From CAUZFZ01 sp963579025 (GTDB lineage Bacteria > Planctomycetota > Planctomycetia > Planctomycetales > Planctomycetaceae): 30,917 nt of DNA. Position numbers and translations under genes: made by a program. Positions 25,118 through 30,917 of this stretch are shown in pieces; the stretch's first letter is position 1, and every line of letters starts with the position of its first letter. The DNA lies in assembly GCA_963579025.1 (NCBI GenBank), contig CAUZFZ010000135.1, positions 1-30,917 of the forward strand. The letters are read 5' to 3'. Under the pieces are notes generated by a model. The model ran no database searches and was not told where the DNA came from. It saw only the letters and a program-made list of their open reading frames with translations.

Positions 25118-26016
25118 GCCAGTCGGTCGAACATCAGTCGGACCCAGTTGAAACCGGTGTCGCATCCCTGGGAGTGGATGCCGTTCTGCGTCCATCAATG
25201 TGGCTGACCGTGTGGACGTTAAGCCGGCGCGAGATCGTGCGTTTTCTGCGTCAGCGATCCCGATTGATTGGTGCGCTGGCTACTCCGATCATGTTCTGGG
25301 TGCTGTTTGGGGCTGGTCTGCATGAGTCGTTCCAGGCACCCGGCTGGGCTGCGGGCGAGATGAGTTACCGCGAGTTCTTTCTGCCTGGCATCACTGCACT
25401 GATTCTGATGTTCACGGCCATATTCTCTGCGATGTCGATCATTGAAGACCGGCATGAAGGGTTTCTGCAGGGGGTGCTCGTTTCACCTGCGTCCCGGCCG
25501 GCAATTGTTCTCGGGAAAGTTCTGGGCGGAACCTTCATGGCCGTCGTCCAGGCTTTGGGATTCGTCATGCTGGGATGGCTACTGGCTGTCGGTGGTGTCG
25601 CCGAGGAAATGCAGATCAGCCTGTCGGCCGGCGGAGTCTTCGGATTGATCGTGTTCATGACGTTGCTGGCGTTCGGGTTAACCGCGTTGGGTTTCATGCT
25701 GGCCTGGAAACTGGATTCGATTCAGGGGTTTCACGCCATCATGAATCTGTTCCTGATGCCGATGTGGCTTCTGTCCGGATCGTTTTTCCCAGCGGCGGAA
25801 ACGGGATTCCTGTCCGTGATTATGCAGTTGAATCCACTGACCTATGGAGTGGCCGGGATTCGACAGTTGCTGTATACCGGATCGAGTGAAGTATTGATTC
25901 AACAGGCGAACGGCGGCCTGGCGTCTCTGACCGTGTGCTTTGGAGCCACCGCCGTGTTCGCTCTTGTGACGTTTTGTGGGGCCGTATCCAGTTGCCGATC
26001 GGCCCGTGTGAGGTAA
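25114..26016 (+). CDS. ABC-2 type transporter permease
   Basis: The 300-residue membrane protein has six likely helices between about residues 45 and 295. It carries the ABC-2 family marks: an amphipathic RREIVRFLRQRSRLIGALA segment, a FFLPGITALILMFTAIFSAMS helix, the EDRHEGFLQGVLVSPASR loop, and MPMWLLSGSFFPA with LNPLTYGVAGIRQ near the end. It pairs with the ATPase just upstream (ATGA overlap) and is followed 4 bases later by the SCO gene, so the genes are probably one transcript. Its substrate cannot be inferred from sequence. Confidence 0.93.
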   Translation: MSQSVEHQSDPVETGVASLGVDAVLRPSMWLTVWTLSRREIVRFLRQRSRLIGALATPIMFWVLFGAGLHESFQAPGWAAGEMSYREFFLPGITALILMFTAIFSAMSIIEDRHEGFLQGVLVSPASRPAIVLGKVLGGTFMAVVQALGFVMLGWLLAVGGVAEEMQISLSAGGVFGLIVFMTLLAFGLTALGFMLAWKLDSIQGFHAIMNLFLMPMWLLSGSFFPAAETGFLSVIMQLNPLTYGVAGIRQLLYTGSSEVLIQQANGGLASLTVCFGATAVFALVTFCGAVSSCRSARVR

Positions 26017-26020
26017 AGCG

Positions 26021-26794
26021 ATGCGACCAGTCTGGCTGATAACTGGACTCCTACTATGGACTGCCGCCGGCGTGTCGCTGTACTCGATGTGGAATCGAAC
26101 AGCCCAGTCTTCGGCGGGTTCACCGTCGACCGAATCCGACCCGACCGGCGGAGCGGCGGTGCTGGTCAAACCCGGAAGCGATCCGGATGCAGAGGACGAC
26201 GCCGAACCTGGGATCGTCAAACCCGCCGAAGCCAAACCTGCCTGGTCGGAAGCGGGAATCGATGACTTCGTTTTGACCGACCGTTCTGGTGAGGCCGTTT
26301 CGAAGAACGATTTACGCGGGACTCCGTGGATCGCGTCGTTCATTTTCACGCGTTGCGCTGGTCCGTGCCCACGCGTGACTGAGGCCATGAAAACACTGCA
26401 ACGTCGCTATGAAGGGCGTGACGTTCGCTTCGTGACATTCACCGTTGATCCGAAGAATGACACGCCGGAAGTGCTGGCGAAGTTCGCCGACTTCTGGGAC
26501 GCCGACCCGGAACGGTGGTTCTTCTTGACCGGTGATCGCGATGCGATCTACCGCCTGATCAACACGAGCTTCCTGATGCCGGTGATGGAATCCCCCGATC
26601 CCGAGCCAGGCTGGGAAGTGATTCACACGACCAATGTTTGCCTTGTGAGTCCGACCGGACGCGTTGTCGGCAAGTACAATTCGCTGAGCGATACGGAAGT
26701 CGCGCTGATGCGACGCGACTTGGATGGCATGCTCGATCAACTTGCCGCCAGCTCCACTGATGACTCGGACGCCCCTGACGGAGGCGTCGAGTGA
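26021..26794 (+). CDS. SCO1/SenC/PrrC family copper chaperone
   Basis: The 257-residue protein is a membrane-anchored thioredoxin-fold copper chaperone used to build the CuA site of cytochrome c oxidase. A single N-terminal helix (about 4-22) acts as anchor. A Pro/Ala/Glu-rich linker follows to about residue 75, then the SCO domain. The copper site is visible: Cys112 and Cys116 in FTRCAGPCPRVT and the distal His (about 202) in VIHTTNVCL. Residues VTFTVDPKNDTPEVLAKFA are also typical. It overlaps the DUF420 gene by four bases, and SCO plus DUF420 are commonly found together near oxidase genes. No oxidase subunit lies in the window. Confidence 0.94.
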   Translation: MRPVWLITGLLLWTAAGVSLYSMWNRTAQSSAGSPSTESDPTGGAAVLVKPGSDPDAEDDAEPGIVKPAEAKPAWSEAGIDDFVLTDRSGEAVSKNDLRGTPWIASFIFTRCAGPCPRVTEAMKTLQRRYEGRDVRFVTFTVDPKNDTPEVLAKFADFWDADPERWFFLTGDRDAIYRLINTSFLMPVMESPDPEPGWEVIHTTNVCLVSPTGRVVGKYNSLSDTEVALMRRDLDGMLDQLAASSTDDSDAPDGGVE

Positions 26795-27258
26795 CCCTGC
26801 TTGCCGCCGAGTTGCCGGACTGGCTGGCCACGCTGCCAATGGTCAACGCGTCCCTGAACGGGCTTTCGACTTTACTGTTGATCGCAGGCATCGTGCTGAT
26901 TCGTGGCGGTCATCGGAATGCGCATCGCAACGTCATGCTGTCGGCGTTTGCCGTGTCGGTTGTGTTTCTGGGCTGCTACCTCACGTATCACCAGGGCCTG
27001 CACCATTACACAGGAACGCATGGAAAATCGTTTGGCGGAACTGGCGGAATTCGGGTCGCATACTTCGCGATCCTGATCAGCCATGTCGTGCTGGCGGCGA
27101 TCGTGCCGATCCTTGCCATCATGACGATCGTGCGCGGACTCAAAGCCGACTGGGAACGGCATCGCAGGATCGCGAAGATCACATTCCCAATCTGGCTTTA
27201 CGTGTCAGTCACTGGTGTCGTCATCTATGCGATGCTGTACCATCTGCCGCTGCAGTAG
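26791..27258 (+). CDS. DUF420 family membrane protein
   Basis: The 155-residue protein has four predicted membrane helices (about 20-40, 48-68, 92-115 and 130-150). It carries the DUF420 pattern, with histidines spread along the protein: HRNAHRNVMLSAF, LTYHQGLHHYTG, ILISHVVLA and HRRIAKITFPIWLYVSVTGV. The family is linked to cytochrome oxidase assembly, and the histidines suggest heme or copper contact; the exact job is not established. Start is GTG 26791, overlapping the SCO stop codon as GTGA, so translation is likely coupled. Confidence 0.9.
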   Translation: MTLLAAELPDWLATLPMVNASLNGLSTLLLIAGIVLIRGGHRNAHRNVMLSAFAVSVVFLGCYLTYHQGLHHYTGTHGKSFGGTGGIRVAYFAILISHVVLAAIVPILAIMTIVRGLKADWERHRRIAKITFPIWLYVSVTGVVIYAMLYHLPLQ

Positions 27259-27279
27259 CCGATGAAGGAAAGTAGCTCG

Positions 27280-27552
27280 ATGAGAAAAAGACTGATCCGA
27301 TCCCTGATCATCCTGATCGCCATTGCCGGGCTGAGCCTGAGCGGGCCGGGTGTGCAGCAGGCGTCCGCGTGTCCGATGTGTAAAGCCGCAGTCGATGAGG
27401 ATGACCGTCAGCCGATGGCCTACATGTACAGCATCCTGTTCATGCTGGGAGTGCCGGGAACGATGGGTGTCGGGATGGTTGTCGGACTGGTCGCGCTGGG
27501 ACGCAAGGAAGCTCAAGCGATGCAGGATGCGGGCATGGCAGACACCGTCTGA
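27280..27552 (+). CDS. Small membrane protein with CPMC motif
   Basis: A 90-residue protein with an N-terminal signal-like helix (about residues 5-28), a CPMCK motif right after it, and a second hydrophobic segment (about 50-72, MYSILFMLGVPGTMGVGMVV). ATG 27280 is preferred over ATG 27262 because AAGGA lies about 10 bases before it. It follows DUF420 by 21 bases and ends the plus-strand run. The CxxC on the outer face could bind copper or act as a thiol pair in oxidase assembly, which fits the SCO and DUF420 neighbours. This role is inference. No terminator is obvious before the convergent gene. Confidence 0.75.
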   Translation: MRKRLIRSLIILIAIAGLSLSGPGVQQASACPMCKAAVDEDDRQPMAYMYSILFMLGVPGTMGVGMVVGLVALGRKEAQAMQDAGMADTV

Positions 27553-27598
27553 ATGGCCGAAACTGCGATGCGCTTATTCCAGCCTGTGGCGGTCCGCC

Positions 27599-28945
27599 TC
27601 AATCGTGCTGCGGTTCATCCACCGGCCGAACAATCAGCCTCGACCGCTGCACGCCGATGACCTCGACCCGAGTGTTGACGGGGATCGTGCCTTCTTCCGA
27701 TCTGGCTCTCTCTCTCTGACCGTTCACCAGGACGACACCGTTTGGCTTCAGTCTGGTGCGTGTAAAGGCTGTGTCGCCGATCAGCTTTTCGAGTTCGGCT
27801 GTTCGCCCTGATGACTTGTCGACACACGGATCGCAGCAGTCGTCGCCGCAACACAGACACGCTTCACAACCGCATCCGTGACCTCCCGAGCAGCATGTCG
27901 CACCTTCTGCGGCTTCACCGGCCCCGCCACAGCAGGTGGCCGCCTCTCCAACGCCGTCGCAGCAGACGGTGATCTCACAGCAGTCACATCGTGCATAGAC
28001 GTAACCTGGCTCTCGCAGGAGTCCCCAGTCGGACAACTGCTGTTTCCACGCCGGTCGTTTCGCGCGTGCCGTGCGACGCGGCGTAAACCGTGCGGCGCGC
28101 TCAAAGACCGACGTCAGCACACGCGCGCTCAGCGATGACTCTCCGCAGTGCGTCTCGCATAACCAGGCGGCCTCGTCCAGGCTTGCGCACGCGAGATCAA
28201 GAGCAGCGGGAATCGCCGCTTCGTCGGGGAGTGGATTGAACTGGCCGCGGCGTTGATCGTCTTCCCAGTCGCGCGCGCAATCGAACGTGAGGATGGCTCG
28301 GCCAATCGACTCACCAATCGCGGTCAGCAGCTCCTGTGGCGGTATCGCATTGATTGCGTTCGCAGGCTGACTGCCTGGAAGGCAATGTCCGTCAGCCCGT
28401 GTGTCCAAACGGGCAGCCAGTGAGAAGAGATAACCAAAGGATCGGGCCGTCGGTTCCGCGTACTCTTCCAGTGAGACGCGGCGCTGCTGCCAGTTGCGTT
28501 CGAGTTCAAGGTGCTCGTCGATCAGTTCGGCGACTCGATCGGAAAACGTGTCGTCGATCGACGTGAAAACTGCGTGGACCGCGGTTTGCTGACGGGAGAG
28601 AGCCCAGTGAGCCAGCCGCGAGATCAGACGGCCTTCGTCGCGAACGTCGTCGTCGAGTTTGATCAGTCCCAGCAGAACGCCGAACGCAGCACTGATCTGT
28701 GCAAATGGCGCATCGGGTTCTTCGCGGTGCAGTCGCGAAGTTCGTAATCGGCAACAGGTTGGCGTCGACGCCGGTGGACCGGGATTCAGTCCGCACTCGA
28801 CGGTCAACAAATAAAGCAGCACGGACTCATAGCTCAGGAACGGCAGCGAGCTGACGCCAAACTCAAGATGCTGCATACTGCAGCATCTGGCGTACGCCTG
28901 CCGGTAATTCGTGTCGCGAAAAGCAGGCTTCAGGAATCCGAACAT
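27599..28945 (-). CDS. DUF5685-like / Cys-rich / NfeD-type OB-fold fusion protein
   Basis: The 448-residue protein has three parts. Residues 1-310 resemble DUF5685, an all-helical isoprenoid-synthase-like family. They start MFGFLKPAF with CCSMQHLEFG, and carry a DDxxD-like DDVRD (99-103) and FDCARDWEDDQRRGQFNP near 221-238. Residues 320-374 hold 17 cysteines, many as CC pairs. Residues about 384-442 look like the OB-fold end of NfeD-type membrane proteins (TRTRLKPNGVVLVNGQRERA, then GTIPVNTRVEVIGV), without NfeD's membrane helices. ATG 28945 is preferred over the longer frame to 29047 because the family begins MFG. The gene diverges from the sulfatase. Function is unknown; a metal-binding middle is plausible. 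Confidence 0.75.
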   Translation of the reverse strand: MFGFLKPAFRDTNYRQAYARCCSMQHLEFGVSSLPFLSYESVLLYLLTVECGLNPGPPASTPTCCRLRTSRLHREEPDAPFAQISAAFGVLLGLIKLDDDVRDEGRLISRLAHWALSRQQTAVHAVFTSIDDTFSDRVAELIDEHLELERNWQQRRVSLEEYAEPTARSFGYLFSLAARLDTRADGHCLPGSQPANAINAIPPQELLTAIGESIGRAILTFDCARDWEDDQRRGQFNPLPDEAAIPAALDLACASLDEAAWLCETHCGESSLSARVLTSVFERAARFTPRRTARAKRPAWKQQLSDWGLLREPGYVYARCDCCEITVCCDGVGEAATCCGGAGEAAEGATCCSGGHGCGCEACLCCGDDCCDPCVDKSSGRTAELEKLIGDTAFTRTRLKPNGVVLVNGQRERARSEEGTIPVNTRVEVIGVQRSRLIVRPVDEPQHD

Positions 28946-29061
28946 GGGTTCGTCGTGCCCGTTTGTCAGTTTAATCTGAGTGCCACTCCAGTGGGCGGCA
29001 CTGTAGACCGACGGGCGAGAGTCTGCATCGGCAAATGCATGTATCACTGAGGAGCATCAAG

Positions 29062-30480
29062 ATGATTCGTCGAGCGCATGTGTTTCCAGCTACGGTCCTC
29101 ATGGTTCTGGCATCGTGCTTAGGTTCGCCGCCCGTCGGCTTCGCAGCCGAACGGCCCAATGTTCTGCTCCTGGTGAGTGACGATCAGCGGCCGGATACGA
29201 TTCATGCGCTGGGCAACGATCTGATTCAGACGCCGAGCCTTGATCGGCTGGTGCGGGAAGGCTGCGCATTCACACGAGCGACATGTGCGAATCCCATCTG
29301 TACGCCGAGTCGGGCTGAGATTCTGACCGGATGTACGAGTTTTCGTAATGGCGTGCATGACTTCGGACGAAAGGTCGATCCGAATGTGCCGCTCATGGCT
29401 CGGTGGTTCGCTGATGCCGGGTACCACACATGGTACGTGGGCAAATGGCACAACGACGGTGCCCCGACCGAGCGTGGTTACGAGCGGACAAACGGCCTTT
29501 ACCGCGGCGGCGGCGCGAAGTGGTACAAGCCACAAGTCGACTGGACCGGACGCCCGGTGACGGGATATCGCGGCTGGCTGTTTCAATCGGACGACGGGAC
29601 GAAGTTCCCCGAACGGGGCGTCGGACTCACTCCCGACATCAGCGGGCTGTTTGCCGACGCGGCGATCGAGTTAATCGGCACAGCAACCGACAAGCCATTC
29701 TTCCTGCATGTGAACTTCACCGCACCGCACGACCCCTTGTTTCTGCCGACTGAATACACGGACGCCTACGATCCAGAGACGATGCCGCTGCCGGCCAACT
29801 TTCTCGCCGATCATCCGTTCGATCACGGCAACTTCGCAGGACGCGACGAAAAGCTGTTTCGCTGGCCGCGAACAGAGGCAGAGACACGTGGCGAACTCGC
29901 CGCCTATTACTCGGTGATTTCGCACATGGACGCGCAGATTGGCCGAATCGTCAGGTCACTCGACGAGTCCGGGAAGCTGGACAATACGGTCATCGTTTTT
30001 GCCAGCGACCACGGACTTGGAGTCGGCAGTCACGGCCTGCGAGGCAAGCAGAGCATGTACGAGCACACGATCGGAGTCCCACTGCTGATGCGTGGTCCCG
30101 GCATCCCGTCTGGCCGACGACTCAAAGCTCAATGCGTGCTGCGCGATCTGTTCCCGACGCTATGCGCTCTAACCGGCATTTCGGAACCGGGAAACCGTGT
30201 CGATGGGGTTAGTCTGAAACCGGTCATCGATGGCAAGACCGAGCAGGTGCGGCCGTTTGTCGTCGGATACTTCCGCGGTTTTCAGCGCATGATCCGGACC
30301 CCCGAGTGGAAGTTCATCGAATACCCGGAAGTGGAGCGGCAGCAACTGTTCGACTTGCAGGCCGATCCGAACGAATTGACAAACCTGATCGACGATCCAG
30401 ACTCGCGGAAAGTGACAGACCAGCTCAAGCGGCAACTTCGGCAATGGCAACAGGCGAACGGCGATCCGCTTGGATCGTGA
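29062..30480 (+). CDS. Secreted type I sulfatase
   Basis: The 472-residue enzyme hydrolyses sulfate esters, probably on a polysaccharide. A signal peptide (about residues 1-27, ending VGFA) sends it out of the cytoplasm. The formylglycine motif is Cys80 in ICTPSRAEILTG, to be oxidised by a formylglycine-generating enzyme. Metal ligands are visible in LLVSDDQRPD near the N terminus and in FASDHGLGVGSHGL. Start ATG 29062 is chosen over the upstream frame because GAGGAG lies about 8 bases before it and a signal peptide begins there. Planctomycetes usually have many such genes. The substrate cannot be told. It diverges from the fusion-protein gene with 116 bases between starts. Confidence 0.94.
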   Translation: MIRRAHVFPATVLMVLASCLGSPPVGFAAERPNVLLLVSDDQRPDTIHALGNDLIQTPSLDRLVREGCAFTRATCANPICTPSRAEILTGCTSFRNGVHDFGRKVDPNVPLMARWFADAGYHTWYVGKWHNDGAPTERGYERTNGLYRGGGAKWYKPQVDWTGRPVTGYRGWLFQSDDGTKFPERGVGLTPDISGLFADAAIELIGTATDKPFFLHVNFTAPHDPLFLPTEYTDAYDPETMPLPANFLADHPFDHGNFAGRDEKLFRWPRTEAETRGELAAYYSVISHMDAQIGRIVRSLDESGKLDNTVIVFASDHGLGVGSHGLRGKQSMYEHTIGVPLLMRGPGIPSGRRLKAQCVLRDLFPTLCALTGISEPGNRVDGVSLKPVIDGKTEQVRPFVVGYFRGFQRMIRTPEWKFIEYPEVERQQLFDLQADPNELTNLIDDPDSRKVTDQLKRQLRQWQQANGDPLGS

Positions 30481-30564
30481 TCCAGAGTGCTGTGTCGTTC
30501 AGTCCCTTCCAATCCGCATAACCTGCTCCAATTGGAAACGGAGCGATGCCCACTCTGCTACAGA

Positions 30565-30583
30565 CTGTTGCACAATGCAACAG
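30565..30583. promoter_or_regulatory. Palindrome, candidate activator binding site (UAS)
   Basis: CTGTTGCA, three bases, then TGCAACAG: perfect 8-bp arms. The centre is about 120 bases before the predicted sigma-54 start site. That is the usual distance for the enhancer site of an RpoN-dependent activator. Which activator binds is unknown. Confidence 0.5.
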
Positions 30584-30622
30584 GCCCAGTACACGTGCTT
30601 TTCTGCCACGACGCTACGAAAC

Positions 30623-30660
30623 ATCTTTGAATCAAGCAGGAAACGGGCGATTTCAAAGAT
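30623..30660. repeat. Inverted repeat upstream of sigma-54 promoter
   Basis: ATCTTTGA (30623-30630) and TCAAAGAT (30653-30660) are perfect complements separated by 22 bases. They lie just before the -24 box. They may be sites for a regulator or a bending protein, or may pair as RNA if the region is transcribed from further upstream. Confidence 0.35.
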
Positions 30661-30670
30661 TCGCCCCCTT

Positions 30671-30686
30671 TGGCACGCAGAGTGCA
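30671..30686 (+). promoter_or_regulatory. Sigma-54 (RpoN) promoter, -24/-12
   Basis: TGGCACG, four bases, then GTGCA matches the RpoN consensus TGGCACG-N4-TTGCA at all fixed positions except one (G for the first T of the -12 element). The invariant GG (-24) and GC (-12) are at the required distance. The predicted start is an A near 30697. Confidence 0.65.
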
Positions 30687-30696
30687 TATACCAGAA

Positions 30697-30784
30697 AGCG
30701 TACGGTGGCAGGCGTTGGCCCGCACTTGTCATCGTCGGTCATAGCGTCGCGGATGACTCGTCATCCGCGACGCTATTTTTTTTT
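30697..30784 (+). ncRNA. Putative small RNA, about 85-90 nt
   Basis: The predicted RpoN start site and the strong terminator define a transcript of about 88 nt. No ATG or ribosome binding site is visible before the terminator stem, so a non-coding RNA is more likely than a leader peptide. About 44 bases of free 5' sequence precede the terminal hairpin and could pair with targets. No known RNA family was recognised. Confidence 0.45.
30741..30784 (+). terminator. Very strong intrinsic terminator
   Basis: A perfect 16-bp stem (30741-30756 with 30761-30776) closes a 4-base loop CTCG and runs into nine Ts (30776-30784). The minus strand lacks a T-run, so it acts on plus-strand transcripts. It is 260 bases beyond the sulfatase stop, too far for an ordinary gene-end terminator, but right for a short RNA from the sigma-54 promoter. 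Confidence 0.9.
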
Positions 30785-30917
30785 GCGCGGATGACAGATG
30801 ACTGTGTCGACGACGGTTGTCCGCTGTTCACGTCGCCTTGCTGCCACCTGCGTGATCGCCTTAAGTATTCAGTCGAAATTCAGGCAGCATCGGTTAGCGA
30901 CGGCATGGCTTCCTTCA

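Larger units (their letters stand above)
30481..30917. other. Intergenic region carrying a putative RpoN-controlled RNA
   Basis: About 440 bases with no credible protein gene. The overlapping frames at 30499-30732 (minus) and 30546-30794 (plus) lack ribosome binding sites and recognisable products, and the plus frame runs through the terminator. The stretch contains a palindrome, an inverted repeat, a sigma-54 promoter and a strong terminator, described separately. Nothing is recognised in 30785-30917. Confidence 0.6.

Noticed and set aside
30499..30794. Short frames on both strands over the putative small RNA
   Set aside because: No ribosome binding sites; the plus frame runs through the terminator stem and T-tract, which a real gene would not do.

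Overview
The window looks like a planctomycete chromosome. The organism is inferred from gene content: an ECF sigma factor next to a transmembrane Ser/Thr kinase with a TPR-like tail, a large single-pass von Willebrand A protein, a secreted sulfatase, and a cytochrome-oxidase-assembly type run (ABC exporter, SCO, DUF420, small CPMC protein). Genes are moderately GC-rich with many long antisense shadow frames. No rRNA, CRISPR array or IS transposase was seen.

Layout. (1) 1-3460 is the end of an integrative element. It holds a small unknown protein, a replication-relaxation (Replic_Relax-like) winged-helix protein, a repeat-rich non-coding stretch, an excisionase-like HTH protein, and a convergent tyrosine integrase. 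The integrase lies beside the 3' end of tRNA-Arg(ACG) (3461-3534, minus), the presumed attachment site. (2) 3535-13760 is chromosomal: an SLC13 anion symporter; an ECF sigma / kinase / RluA-type pseudouridine synthase run on the minus strand; a von Willebrand A membrane protein with a strong terminator; and a divergent gene of unknown function. (3) 13996-18869 is the sbcDC operon, and 19022-21816 is pyruvate phosphate dikinase with its terminator. (4) About 900 bases without a credible gene lead to a small ORF with a strong ribosome binding site and a Tat-like leader (22716-23027). (5) 23163-27552 is a plus-strand series: a TIM-barrel sugar isomerase-like protein with an altered metal site, an ABC-2 exporter pair, a SCO copper chaperone, a DUF420 membrane protein and a small CPMC membrane protein. 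Tight overlaps suggest co-transcription from the ABC ATPase onward. (6) 27599-30480 has a divergent pair: an unusual DUF5685-like / cysteine-rich / NfeD-type OB-fold fusion protein, and a secreted sulfatase.

The most interesting signal is in the last 350 bases. An 8+3+8 palindrome (30565-30583) stands about 120 bases before a near-consensus sigma-54 (RpoN) promoter (30671-30686). About 90 bases after that promoter comes a perfect 16-bp stem with nine Ts (30741-30784). No credible ORF lies between. The simplest reading is an RpoN-dependent small RNA of about 85-90 nt with its own upstream activator site. The second most interesting items are the 17-cysteine fusion protein and the AACGAA repeat cluster in the integrative element.
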